In this document: in pieces, positions 1-12,046 of the stretch
How the letters are laid out: each line of letters opens with the position of its first letter
Position numbering within the stretch: position 1 is the stretch's first letter
Assembly (NCBI RefSeq): GCF_029168945.1
Contig: NC_083603.1
Location: forward strand, 20,708,001 to 20,772,000
Direction of reading: 5' to 3'
Source: Cannabis sativa
Taxonomy: Eukaryota; Streptophyta; Magnoliopsida; Rosales; Cannabaceae
DNA: 64,000 bases
The notes under the pieces: generated by a model
Seen by the model: only the letters and a program-made list of their open reading frames with translations
What the model was told of the DNA's origin: nothing
Databases searched by the model: none
Position numbers and translations under genes: made by a program

Positions 1-826
1 GTGTTATGATTGATGTGATTTAGGAGCCTGTAATTCGTCGAGCAGTTGTTCCACTCAGGTTGGCCGGCAAAACTGAATTCAGAATCAAGGTAAGATTAGT
101 ATAATATCATGCATATGCTTATACATGCTTAGCGTACATGTTAGTTGTCGTCAGAATAACATATTAGATATATGTTAGGCAAATTTTATATAGCCATCAG
201 ATTAGCATATCAGGGCAACAGTGAGGTGTACATAGAGTTGCACCGAGATGCCATCAGATATATGCTAGGCTATCAGACAGTATGGACTAACTGCTATCAC
301 ATCGGTACGATTAGAGTACTAAATATAGGCTGGATTCGCGGTTAGTCATACTTTGTCAAGAACGTTCCTGATTCAGTTAGGGTTATCGTTAGGTGTATGG
401 GTGCCTGATTATTACCCGGGATTTTAGTATGTTTATTATGTTATTCTTTTCTTAATGAGTCTGTCGACTCACAGTGCTATTGCTATGTGTAGGTAAGGGC
501 AAGGCTAAAGCTGAGGAGCCGTGGGAGCGAGCAGGTGAAGATTGTACATGTTGGAGCGGTTAGGCCTGGAGCGTACGATCCTCGGGACACCAGGGCTTTT
601 GTACTTTGTCGCTAAGCGACAAGTATTTTGTAATTATGTAGTAAACTTTTGTAACAGTATTTTGTAAACGGGATCCCGGAAGTTTATAAAAGTTATTTGT
701 TAAATTTTAAATTAAAAAACAAAATTTTAATTATTCACGTTTTTCCAATAACCTCGTTGATTAGCAACGAGCTGCGCAGTACGTTAAAAATCACATTAAC
801 ACGCCTATGCTAGTTAGGGTGTTACA
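1..826 (+). mobile_element. Ty3-gypsy LTR, 3' portion (cut by window start)
   Basis: The segment ends in GGGTGTTACA, a typical 3' end of plant Ty3-gypsy LTRs. Its layout matches the LTR of element D when that is read in its own direction: a GAGTCTGTCGACTCAC-like inverted motif near 458-472, a GTAGGTAAGGGCAAGGC-type stretch near 490, then a T-rich tail with repeated TTTTGTAA. The sequence itself is clearly a different family from D. The LTR start lies outside the window, so it could be a solo LTR or the 3' LTR of a longer element. No coding sequence is seen. No target duplication can be tested. Confidence 0.65.
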
Positions 827-1013
827 TCTTAGGTCTCTCCCTCATTGTTTTGTTTGTTGTTTGTCTATTGCCTTCTTACTCCTTTGTGTTGTCGTCTTTG
901 GGTTTTGTGTGTCCCTTGTTGGTGGTGTCTTTTGTGTTGTGGGGTTGGGTGTTGAATAGTTTTGTTTGTCACGTGTTTGTTGGTTTGTGTTTTGGCTGGT
1001 ATCAGTCTTTATT

Positions 1014-3147
1014 ATGGCGGGTGTTGTGGGGTGCAATGATGTCAAGAAAGGTAGATGTATCTCATTTAATGAGGCATCTATTAATATTGCTCCAAGTACT
1101 TCCTTTTTTAAGGTCTACTCCAGGTTCTATCTTTGTGGGAATATTCTTTATGATAAGGCTTTTGGGGTTAATGAAGTGGCCACCGCTTGTACTAAATTGT
1201 GGGGTACTCAGGTGAAGGTTGACTCCCCCTTTTCTGGCAATGCTTTCTTTAACATCTTTAGGTTTCGCTTTGAGATGACTTCGGATAGGAAGAGGGTTTT
1301 GGATCTTGGCCCCTAGTGCATTAAAGGAAAGATCTTGGTCCCCTGGCTTTGGTGTCAACGAGCTGGCATTTGACATGATACATGTTTGGTTACAAATTCA
1401 CAACTTGCCACAAGATTATTACTCAAGAGTTAATGCTAATGTGTTGGCTACTCAAGCTGGTAAGGTGGTTTGCATAGAACTTGATGAATCTAAACCTGTT
1501 TCTTAGGATAAGTGGATTAGAGTTTAGGTCGATGTTGCCATTAATAACCCTATATTTTGTGGTTGTTTTTTTAAATTGTTAAATGGTGGGGCCTGATGGG
1601 TATAAATCAAATATGAAAAAATTGGTAACTTCTACTACCTGTGTGGGAGGTTAGGTCACCAGAGAAGTGGCTACTGTCTACAATCACCAGTTACTATCTG
1701 CAATGCTAATGGTGTATCCTTTCCTCTGTTTGGACCGTGGTTGAATACCTCGTCCTTGTACCAGAGTTGTTATTCTGGGAAATCTGTCGGTCCTAGGTTG
1801 GGCAAAGGTTTGGGTAGGGGGATGCCGGGGTCGAGATTTTTGAATTCGACGATGCCGGCAAAGGTGGTTGGGAAGGTGACTGCAACCGTTGAGGGAGCTT
1901 CAGTGTGTCGTACTTAAGGCTCGAGTTTCATGCCTTAGTTGAAAGCTACTGATCGAGTTCGTCTCAAACCTGGTATGGTGTGGAGACCCAAAAATTTGTC
2001 GTCGGTGCCGCACATTGAAGATCAAGGTTTGGCCATTTTTGATGGGTTTGCGTCAAAGATTTCTCTGTATACTAGAAAGGCTTCTAATGGTTTGCCAAAG
2101 ATAGGAGGTGTCGTGAGTAAAGGAGGGGATTGTGCCTGCCTTGTGATGGATACACTTCAAAGCTCGTTTAAACGGTCAATGCCTTTGGTGACATATGATG
2201 TTTGTGGGCTCGAGCATGGTTATTTGGAGACAGCCCAAAGATGTAATTCAAAAGATGTGGGTTGTGTCTCTTTAGCTCATGAGGAGTTGGGTCGCGACTT
2301 TTCTCTCGAGGTGGGCCTTGATTTAACTTATCGCAGATTGGTGGACCAAGGAAACAAGTTGAAGGCTTTGGGCAGTATTGGGATGTCTAAGGGCTATGGT
2401 CGTAATTTCTTGAACCACGATGCTAGGTCAATTAATGTTATTTCACGGGATGCACCGTGCGTAAAGGGAAGAGCTTGTTTGATCAGTAACAATTATTTGG
2501 GTAGTGGAAGACTTGGTGAAGACCCAAGTAGCTCTTTAAGTGGCCAAGAAATTTTGGCACATCTGGATGAAAAGAGATCTCCGACCAAATTTTTGCAGGC
2601 CTAAGAAGGTTACCAACAAGAACTTGATGCTTTTGAGACATCGAGAATTAATAAAAGGAAAGCTCCCTTGGCGGATATTGGGGTCCAAGTGACCTCCGAG
2701 GTTAACGAGCGCACTACACCTGTCAAGAGGAGAAGATTGGACTTTGAAACAATTTCTCTTAGAATTAAGCCTAACTTGGGCATTAGAAGGTTTAAGCGGG
2801 TTGTTAGAGATTTTCCCTGTGGAGTGGGGTCGGTGTGCGATATTGATGGGGCGAGTGTTGTCTAGGTTTCTTCTATCTTTTCAGAGGAACCTATAACCAG
2901 TAATGAAGTGGATAAAGTTTTCTATGCTGAGGTGGCTACCAGCTGCTCCCAGCAAGTTGACAAGCCAATCTCTTTGGGGCAGTCTGCTAGACTTACAACC
3001 TGGAAGGCTAAAGCTCGGTTGATGGACATTTATATTCCTAGCAAGAAGGATGCCGTGCTTGAGGATGAGGAATCTGCAATTGGTTTGCCGATGGTAGGAG
3101 TGACCCCTGTGGAGGAGGATGGTGTCCCTCCTCCACATGAGCCATGA
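1014..3147 (+). pseudogene. LINE ORF1 (DUF4283-like nucleic-acid-binding protein), broken
   Basis: ORF1 of plant L1 elements encodes an RNA-binding, gag-like protein that packages the LINE transcript. The first ATG of the conserved frame is at 1014. The N-terminal part (1014-1530) has DUF4283-type features: an F-F-x-F-x-F-E stretch, then D-R-x-R-V-L-x-L-G-P, then V-W-L-Q-I-H-N-L-P and A-G-K-V-V-C-I-E. A zinc-knuckle-like CGRLGH motif lies near 1640-1660. Later open stretches at 1939-2604, 2668-2865 and 2908-3147 form the long C-terminal part, ending in TGA at 3145-3147. Breaks include TAG at about 1315, 1504 and 1525 (the first two where TGG/Trp is expected) and a frameshift near 1320. The stop overlaps the ORF2 start as ATGA. 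Confidence 0.75.
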
Positions 3148-3465
3148 GAGGCGCTGCTTGGAACTGTGGGGAGTGGGGCAGACCTCTACAGTTTTGGAAC
3201 TAAAAGCCCTTATTTGGTCGTGCTCTCGTAACTTTATCTTCATAACCGAATTGAAAGTGGATGCCACATTTTTGGTACGTTCTCTTAAGAACTTACACTT
3301 TTATTTCAACATTGTTGTTCCTACAGCGGGGAGTGAGGGGGGTATAATTTTAGCTTGGAAAGCAGGTTTTATTTTTGAAAGCATTTGTACCTCTAAAAAT
3401 CAGATTTCTAGCATTGATTACTCTAACCCTGAGCACCATCCCTGGCTTTTGTCTTGTGTCTACGG
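3144..3465 (+). pseudogene. LINE ORF2, N-terminal endonuclease part 1
   Basis: ORF2 begins with ATG at 3144, overlapping the ORF1 stop by the ATGA arrangement. The start reads M-R-G-A-A-W-N-C-x-x-W-G-R, the usual beginning of plant L1 APE-type endonucleases. The frame then shifts by about 3190 into E-L-K-A-L-I-x-S..., with F-I-T-E-L-K (metal-binding Glu region) and a later G-S-E-G-G-I-I-L-A-W block. The coding sequence is cut at 3465 by Copia-H and continues at 5589. Catalytic strand nicking at the target site was its role; the frameshift and insertion make it inactive. Confidence 0.8.
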
Positions 3466-3706
3466 TGTTGGGTTTTGTGCCCTAAATAAAACCCATTTCA
3501 ATATAATCAGATTTATTAGTTAATAAAGATCAGAAATAACATTTTTATGATTAAGGAAGAGTAATGGTGGAGGAAAGGTTGTGGTTAATTCAACCTGTCA
3601 GATCCTATTACGAGGAGTTTACTACTACTACACTTGATTTTGTATATCAAGGTGTTGAGATTATTTGAAATGCACATTTTGTTTTATATTAGTGCAAGTG
3701 GGAGTT

Positions 3707-5588
3707 TGTTGGGTTTTGTGCCCTAAATAAAATCCATTTTAATATAATCAGATTTATTAGTTAATAAAGATCAGAAATAACATTTTTATGCTGCATGGTT
3801 CACATGATTTATTTCATGATTATATATAATGTATGAATTCTATTTAAGTTCAGAACATATGAATTTGTTAATGATTATAGTGTTGTGAACACAGTGGAAT
3901 ATAATCTTAATTATATGTTCAAAAGTTTATTCCCTGATTTCTCAGTTCACTGGATTTAGACTGGCCTGATAATCAGCGATAGGTATTCTTACACCTTGGA
4001 TAAGTGTTATGTCCTTTCCAGGGCATTGGCAAAGTTTACCATCATCGGATGTATGGAGTATACATCGGAAGGGGCCGATATTGAACTTTGATTAGATATA
4101 TTAAATTTACCGTAATATCTATTCAATTCAATATCACCTGTTGATCCTATATCAAATGATCTTAATCCTGATACGTTTAGGTTTGATCTCAAGAGTATTA
4201 TACATGTTCTTTGATTTGTTAGTTAAGCCTACTTTTGGGTGAGGGGGATACGTACATTTTGGGAACATGATAGTGCAATTGAGTGGGAGCGCTAACATAA
4301 ATATGGAATCTATAGCTTCTATCTGACAAATAGAAAGTAAAGGATGATTTCCTTCGAGCTTGACCAAACGAAAAAAATGACGGAGTACTCATTTCACTTA
4401 GCTAAAATATCATTTATACGGGGTTAAGTGTTTTAAAGATAAAATACATTGTAGGGTGTTACGGTAATCTAATCCCTTTACAGTGTAAATTATCTATATA
4501 GAGGATCATTGATCAAATTAGGATTATAACAATGGATAACTAATGACGTGTCTATATGGTGGAACATATAGAGCGTTCTATATACTAAGAGTGCAATTCT
4601 AAGTTCTATGCGTGGATTCAACGAAGAATTAATAAGTCAGTGAATTTAAGATATAGATTCTTGATCTGCTTATTGGAAGCTCGGATATATAGACCCATGG
4701 TCCCCATACTAGTTGAGACCATACTGCTTGTAAGACTCAATAAATTGATTTTGATTAATGAATTATAATTCTAAAATTAGACTATGTCTAGTTTATGAAT
4801 TTTCACTATGTTATGGCTTGATTGTGAAGAAATAGTGTTTTGGGGTTTATCTGTTAATTAATAGACTTTATGGAGTCTAATTAATAAATATTATAAATGA
4901 CAATTTTATTTGATAGTTATTTTAATTATTAAATAAATAGTTTGGCATTTATAAGGTTGAATTGGAAAATATGGTATTATTGAAAAGAAGAATAAGTGGT
5001 TGAAATAAAGTGGCAAAATTGTAACTAGAGATTGGCTCACTTAAGTGTACGGCCAAGAGTGAATTATTGCCCAATATTTTATTCTTTTTTAATCCATTTA
5101 ATTCAACCCTAACCCTATTGAAGAATAGTATAAAAGGAAGGTTATGGTCTCATTATCCAACTAATGCCTCCAAAGCTAAAAACCTAGATGAGACCTCTTC
5201 CTTTTTCTTTCTTCTTCAATTCGAAACACCAAGCCTTTCTTCACACTAAATATTTTCAACCTTGAGTGAATGAGTGAGTGCCCACACACATCAAATGGTA
5301 TCTCAATCATAGTGTGTAAGACTGTAGGAGATTCCAAATAACAAGAAGGAGAATCAGCATCAAAGGAAGGAGAGACAGAGATCCAGGTTCAGATCTTGGT
5401 GATGCTCTGCTACAGAAAGGAATCAAGGGCTAGAGATCTGAACGAAAGGAGTCATTATATTTTGCTGCACCCAATGTAAGGTTTCCTAAACTTTATATGT
5501 GTTTATTTCATTATTTTAGAATTCATATTAGGATGTTAATGAAACATACATGGTAGTAAATCTAGATCCTGGTAAAATATTTCCAACA
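3707..5588 (+). repeat. Copia-H 3' LTR (1882 bp)
   Basis: Complete LTR, TGTTGGG to CCAACA, of the same family group as the LTRs of A, C, F and G. It holds a TATA-like TATAAAAGG at 5129-5137, a U5 segment with CACACACATCAA, and the conserved GTAAGG after the GCTGCACCCAAT stretch. Its 5' partner survives only as the first ~86 bp at 3466-3551, so its age cannot be measured from LTR pairs. Confidence 0.9.
5129..5137 (+). promoter_or_regulatory. TATA box in Copia-H LTR
   Basis: TATAAAAGG lies about 450 bp before the LTR end, at the same relative place as TATAAATAG in Copia-C. It would mark the U3/R boundary region. Function is inferred from position. Confidence 0.5.
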
Positions 5589-8362
5589 TACGGACCCCCT
5601 ATTTCCATGAGAAGAAGAAATTTTGGTCAAGCTTATGGATATTGGTAGGAAGTTTGGAGGGCCCTCGTTGATTTTGGGTGATGTGAACTTTGTTTTAAGT
5701 AGTAATGAGCGTGTTGGGTCTAAGGGGAATGACCAATTCCTCCCTTTCATCACAGAGCTGATTAAGATCAATCCTTTGATTAACTTGCCCATTAAAGGGG
5801 ACAACCTGACATGGGATAATCATAGGGAAGGCACTGGTCATATTAAATCGGCCCTCAATAAAGTAGTGGTGAATGATGAATGGTTATGCCTTTTCCCTGC
5901 GGTTGTAGTCCAATTGCTCCATACCTATAATTCAAACCACAGGCCCCTGTACATTCGTACTAATGTTCCTCTGGCTTTTTTGAATCGGCTGTTCCAGTTT
6001 AAGGCTTGGTGGACTAGGGACCCTAGAAGCTCTTTGATGGTTGACCATGCCTGGAATTCCTTATCTCATGCTTGGGCTCAAGCGAGAATTTTTTAGAAAG
6101 TTGGTGCTACATGTCTTGCACTGAGTAAGTGGAATTGAGAGCAGTTTGGTAAGCTAGATTCCTATATCCAACAGTTGGAACACCAACTGAAGGACATTCA
6201 GAATTTGCCGACTGGATCGAGGGTTTGGGGCGAGGAAGTTGAAGTGAGAAGGGCCCTTAATGAGGCTTTAAGGAGGAAAACCTTGGACTGGCAACAGAGA
6301 TGTCAAGTTTCTTGGATCAAGGATGGTGACAAATGTTACAAGTTCTTTTTCATTGCTGCTAGTATTCGTAAAAAAAACGAAATGCGGCTGTGGTAAGTAT
6401 TCTTAATAGAGATGGGATATGTGTAACGAGCAGGAAGGACAATGGTATGGAGTTCTCTGTGGCCCTGAAAGACATTTTCTCTAATCCGTTTTAAGGCCTT
6501 TTGGAGGATCCAGGCCATTTAATTACAAATCAGTTGACCCTCAACGAGCAGACTGATATTGTTCTAATCCCTGGACATGATGAAATTAGGCAAACTCTTT
6601 TCTCCATGGGAAGTTCCAAAGCCCCAGGACCTGACGGGATGTCTGTTATGTTCTTTAAGCATTATTGGAGTTCTGTGGGCACTAACTTTTGCGAGGCAGT
6701 TGTGGATTTTTTCCAAGCTAGTCTTCCCATAGATGGATCAATGAAACTAATGTTGTTTTGATTCTTAAGGTTCTCAACCCCAAAAAAGTGTCTCAATTCA
6801 AACAAATATCCCTTTACAACGTAACCTACAAGGTTATTTCTAAGATCATCACGAATAGGATTCGCCGGGTCCCCCTAAGACTTATATGTCCCACTCAGGC
6901 AGCTTTTGTCCCAGCGCATAGTGTCCAGGATAATAATGTTTTAGTTCAAGAGATCATTCATTCTTTTAAGCTCAAAAAAGTAAGACAAGCTACTTTGCTA
7001 TAGAAGTTGATCTGGTTAAAGCTTATGATAATCTTAGCTGGAACGTTATTGATCATGTGCTTCATAGCTTTCAGGCTCCATACAAGTTCTCTGGTTGGGT
7101 CTGGCAGTGCATTTCTACGACTTCGTTCAACATCTGCCTTAATGGAGGCATGGTTAGTTGATTCACTCTGGAATGTGGCATAAGGAAGGGAAATCCCTTC
7201 TCCACCTATCTGTTTATCTGGGCAGCTAACATCCTCTTTTGTATTTGGGAAAACGCTTCACATTTCGGCATCATTAGAAGAATAAAACTGAGTAGAAATG
7301 GTCCCCAGCTCGCGCATCTCTTCTTTGTTGATGATCTTATTCTTGTGGGTAGGGCCACGATTGAGGAAGCTAAGGGTGTTTGGCAATGTCTGGAAAAGTT
7401 CTGTGATTGGTCTAGGCAACGAGTTAATAAACTTTAAACCTCTATCTTCTTCAGCAATAATAATAGCGATGGGATGAAACGGGGAATTAAGCAGGCGCTT
7501 GGGCTTAATATGGCAGTGAATAATATTAATTATCTTGGGCTTCCTTTGTTTCGTAATCGCAACAAAGATGCTGACTTCAACTTCATTTTGGATAACCTCG
7601 TCTCAAAACTCCATGGGTGGAAGTTGAAATCATTATCAAAGGTTGGTTGTGCTACTTTGATTAAATCAGTTGGGCTTTCTTTACCCGTCTATGTGATGCA
7701 AACCATAAAACTGACCAAGAAACTAGCGTCTAAAGTGGACGAGATGGTAAGAGATTTTTGGTGGGCCTGTGAGCCATGTAACAGGGGCATATATTTAAAG
7801 GCTTGGGATTATTTGTGCCTTCCCAAGTCTCGGGGTGGGCTTGGCTTCCAGAAGACTATGGAAATGAATCAGGCCTTACTTGCCAAATGGGAGTGGGCTC
7901 TCCTTATTGAAGAGCAATCTTTGTGCTGCCAGGTGTTGAGGGTTAAATATCTTAGAGGTAGACCTTTTTTGAAGTGTTCGGCCATGAATTCTGACTCTTG
8001 GTTCTTGAAGAATGTTGTGAAGACTAAGGAAGTTCTTTTGAAAGGGGCTTGTAAACTTATTGTGAATGGGAAGGACACTAATATTCGGGAGGATCCGTGG
8101 GTTGTTCATGGCCAGGAGTTCTACCCTCACCCTGTAGTTGCTAGGCCGGAGGGTTGGAAAAAGTTGTGGACTTGCTTTTAGACAATGGAAAATGGGATGT
8201 GCCCAAACTCCATTACCTCTTTGGCTAGGAAACAACCAACAATATTACTAAAGGAGGTAGACCTTCTAGCTAGGGTAGAGAAAAGTGGATTCGGACCAAA
8301 GAATCAGACGGTAAATTCTCCACAAAATGTGCCTATCTGGTGCAGGCCTCGAATCGTGCTCC
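5589..8362 (+). pseudogene. LINE ORF2, middle: endonuclease end and reverse transcriptase
   Basis: This continues ORF2 after Copia-H. The endonuclease end is at 5623-6096: I-L-G-D-V-N-F is the catalytic GDxN-type motif, and S-N-H-R-P-L is the terminal SDH-like motif. A linker at 6175-6396 includes [12 protein letters not shown]. Reverse transcriptase starts at 6501 with S-K-A-P-G-P-D-G. It continues through F-K-Q-I-S-L-Y-N-V and Q-A-A-F-V-P to a catalytic F-V-D-D at about 7325-7336 (usual FADD), then the thumb and C-terminal region at 7474-8181. Several stops and frameshifts occur, including TGA at 6137 and about 7160. The coding sequence is cut at 8362 by Copia-E. Confidence 0.85.
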
Positions 8363-10247
8363 TGTTGGAATTTATTTTACCAGGATCTTAGATCTACTCC
8401 CAAGTATGTTGTTTAACACCCTAAATATGAACTTTCTAAAACGATAATTAAACACATATAAAGTTAAGAAAACCTTACATTGATGCAGCGGAATAATGTC
8501 TCATTCCATTCAGATCTCTAACCCTTGTATCCTTTCTGTCGCAGAGTATTACCAAGATTTGAGCCCGAATGTCCTTCTCTTTGTGTGTGATCCTTCACAA
8601 TCTTCCAATCTATGATTGAGGTACCACTTGTTGTGTGTGGGCACTACTCTATCACTAAGGTTAGAAATTGAGAAGAGGAAAAGAGAGAGGTATAGGGTCG
8701 GCTATAGAGAGAGAAGTGGAAGGCTCAGTTTTTCTGAAAAAACAATTTTCTGACAGAAGGCTTGAAAAACTTATATCTTGAATGAGCCATCACTTTCTTT
8801 TTATAGGCAACTACTAGGTTTAGGTTAGTAATTATTTGGCATTAAAATAATAAAAATATTAATTGGAAAATCTCATCCAAATGGCCGGCCATAGGTGTTA
8901 ATGGGCCTTACTTGGATTTTGCAGTTTTCACAATTTTTATTTTTATTTTCTCAAAAACGCCAATTTTCCAATTCTAACCTTTTAAATGCCAAAACTAATT
9001 ATTCAATAACTAAAATAGATTATTAAATAATATTGTCATTTAATTTAATTATTAATTAGACATATAGAGTCTCTTAATTAATAAATAAACCTAGAATCTC
9101 TTTTCTTTACAATTTCACCCCTGCTTAGTGAAAATTCAAAAATTAGACATAGTCTAACTTTAGAATTATAATTGATTAATCACAAATCAATTATTGAGTC
9201 TTACAAGCAGTATAGTCTCAACTAGAATGGGGACCATGGATCTATATGCTGAGCTTCCAATAAGTGAACCGGATTTACTAAGTAAATCCCTACTTATTAA
9301 TTCCTCGTTGAATCCACTCTTGGAACTTAGAATTGCACTCTCAGACTTATATAGAGCATATTATATGTTCCACGATATAGATATGCTATCTCATTTAACC
9401 ATTGTTATAATCTTATTGTGATCAAAGATCCTCTATATAGATGATTTACATCGAGATGGGATAATTTTACCGTTCTCACCCCTCAACGTATTTTGCCCCT
9501 TAAAACACTTAGCTACCTGTAAATGATGTTTAGTGATCTAAGAATTAGTCACTTAAACAAGAGCTCATCCATTTACTTCTATTTAGCTAAGCTCGAAGGG
9601 AATCATCACTTGACTTCTATACACTAGTAGAAGCTATAGATTCCATATTTATGTTCAGCATTCCCACTCAATCATACTATCATGTTCCCAAAATATATGT
9701 ATCACCCTTACCCAAAAGTAAGCTTAACTAATAAATCAAAGAACATGAATAGCACTCCTGAGTTGAGCCTAAGCATATCAGGATTTAGATTCTTTTAATC
9801 TTAAGATCAACTACTGATATTGACTTGGAAAGATACAACGGTAAGTTTATAATATCTTAACTAAGTTCAATATCGGTCCAGTCCAATGTATACTCCATAC
9901 ATTCGAAAACTAGTATACTTTACCAATGTCCTGGAAAGAACATAACACTTACTCCAAGTGTAAGTACACATCATCGCTGATTATCACATCAGTGTAAATC
10001 CAAAACACTGATGAAACAGGAACTTAGTCTTTTGATTCATATAATCACAATCACATTCCACTGTGTTGACAATACTGTAATTGTGAATAAATATATGATC
10101 TGGACTTAACAGATTTTGTGTATAAACATAATAAACATATTAAACCGTAAGCATGTAAAATTCATGCAAACATAAATCACTTCAAATTTCTTATATTGAT
10201 AACTAATCAGATTGTAAAGGGTTTTATTTAGGGCACAAAACCCAAAA
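8363..10247 (-). repeat. Copia-E 3' LTR (1885 bp)
   Basis: In genomic orientation it runs from TGTTGGAATT to ACCCAAAAA, where CCAACA at the right end has become CCAAAA. It matches 20452-22128 almost throughout. The 75-residue ORF at 9194-9421 is a shadow within the LTR and recurs at 21079-21306 for that reason only. Confidence 0.9.
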
Positions 10248-10258
10248 AACTCCCACTT
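10248..10258 (-). other. Copia-E polypurine tract
   Basis: AACTCCCACTT in genomic sense, so AAGTGGGAGTT in element sense, directly beside the 3' LTR. The same tract flanks the 3' LTRs of A, B, C, F and H. It primes plus-strand DNA synthesis in LTR elements. Confidence 0.75.
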
Positions 10259-12046
10259 GCACTAACATAAAACAAATTGTGCAAATAAATCAATCTGATG
10301 TCTTGAGCTTCAAATCAAGTGTAGTATATATGAATCCAACCAAACTTCTGTAAACTAGTTCATAAAAATAATATGAAACATCATTTAATATATGCATTAC
10401 TCATCAAGGGATACTGAAATCCTTACTGTTTAAAGTACATCTGAATAAACAGAAGACATATTTTAAAATATGGAATTGAGATAATACAGCGTAGACTTTT
10501 CTTCAGTAAAATAACTTTCTGGTAATTTCGAATTTACAAAGTTATAAATCTTCTCTGGTAGAGCTTGAATTATTATAGAATAACTCCTCCACCCCCTAGA
10601 GTAACCACCATCTCAAAATTTTGTATGAGTTGGGGTAGATATAAGGATAACTGATATACAATTCCTTAATATCTAACATATAGATCACTTTCATAAATCT
10701 TTCTTGAATATTTTCTAACGTTCCTTATTTGATTACATCTCAGATAGCTCCCACTCAATAGTAGATGTCTGGTTAAATTATACTTTTAACCTCTTATTGT
10801 TTGGAGAAATATCTAGTTGTGACTTATTGTATTAGTCTGAAACTATGAGTTTCTTTTAAGACTAAATCATCAACATAGCAGACTAGTATTTGAAGTGAAA
10901 AATACTTGGCAGAGATTATGTAATCAAAATTAAGATACCATAAAATGTTATGAGGATTAAGAAATCTTGACTCAAGTCATTCGAATAGACTGAACTAGAA
11001 TTCTTTTATCTTACCCTCATAATTCTGATAAGTTATTTCTATCCACATAAATGGTTAGATTTACTTTTCAGTAGTGTTCTTAAGTTCTTATCACAAGTGT
11101 CAACCTAATGAAGATGGGTAAAGAATTTTAAAATTCTCCCACTCAATTAAGGTAGTGTGATACATTATCAAAGAACTTTTATAGGTATCATTATTTACTG
11201 CAACAGTAACACTAAATTGGAACATACAATCAAGATCAATGATTTATACTGATAATATATAGCTAATTCATTATATTACTTCCATGTTTAAAGAAAATAT
11301 GTGTTACATAGGGTATTGTGGATAAATTCCACCCCTAAGTATATAGAGATTATGATCCATCCCTAAAGGTTATAAAGATCATGATTCTCTAAGTGTTATA
11401 GAGATTATGTGGAGTTGAAGACAATCCAGAGTTCATTAGATATAAAAGATCGTTGAGCTGCATAGTTTTCTTAACTTTTCTCCACCCCTATCAGATCAAA
11501 AGATCATTTTATTAAAAAAATTCTCAATAATTGTATTGGAATTAACAATTATTAATAAACATAGAAATAATTTCTAGTGTTTATTTAATATAACTCTATG
11601 AAGAGTTGTAAATATTATAGAATTTGTATCAATAATAAAAACACTTACACATACAAACATATAAATATAATGTGGTAATTGTGGTTTAAGATAAAGTAAA
11701 TGAAGCTCAATCTCATAAATTGCAATTTATTTGTAATAGAAAATAAAATATTATTAATATAAAAAAAAATGTATTGCAACATTATAAGAAAAATAGGGAT
11801 AAAAATCTCAAACTAAGATTCGAAATCCAAATTGTTTTTAAACTAAAAACAATTAATTCAAAAAATAGATAAATAAATGAGCTTCATCTTCATCTTGGAC
11901 GATCTTCACCCTTTTGTCCAGCTTTCCGATCCAACTCACTAAGATAGCATCTGAGTTCAAGTAGCTTGGCCTATAAGAAGAAGAAACAAATAAACAAAGT
12001 TAGTCCAGAATTAATAATCCAATTGGATTATAATTCACTAAAACTC
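10259..12046 (-). pseudogene. Copia-E decayed pol remnants
   Basis: No ORF of useful length survives. Short stretches align by eye with Copia-B pol on the same strand. CTCCACCCCTATCAGATC near 11480-11500 matches the codons around the integrase R-T-D-R-G-G-E. TGTCTGGTTAAA near 10765 and CTCCACCCCCTAGAGTAACC near 10588 match RT/RNase H regions. The region is about 1.8 kb, well below the roughly 3 kb of a full copia pol, so it has been both deleted and mutated. Confidence 0.6.

Larger units (their letters stand above)
827..3465 (+). mobile_element. LINE (plant L1 type), fragment 1 of 4: 5' region, ORF1 and start of ORF2
   Basis: This is the first of four pieces of one non-LTR retrotransposon; the others are 5589-8362, 22129-22280 and 61245-about 61390. 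The endonuclease reading frame stops exactly at the copia insertion at 3466 and resumes after the duplicated TACGG at 5589. The first 190 bp (827-1013) are GT-rich with no ORF of note and may be 5' UTR. Total recovered LINE is about 5.7 kb, close to full length for a plant L1. It carries many stops and frameshifts and is dead. It is the oldest layer because every dated element sits inside it. Confidence 0.85.
3466..5588 (+). mobile_element. Copia-H: internally deleted copia element, TSD TACGG
   Basis: Starts TGTTGGG and ends CCAACA, with identical 5-bp duplications TACGG at 3461-3465 and 5589-5593. It has a truncated 5' LTR (3466 to about 3551), then about 155 bp matching the extreme 3' internal region of Copia-A and Copia-C, a polypurine tract AAGTGGGAGTT (3696-3706) and a complete 3' LTR (3707-5588). 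All the leader, gag and pol sequence is gone. It inserted into the LINE endonuclease. Confidence 0.9.

Noticed and set aside
850..1215. Hydrophobic 121-codon ORF that looks like a membrane protein
   Set aside because: It is out of frame with the LINE ORF1 starting at 1014, and its hydrophobicity comes from GT-rich sequence.
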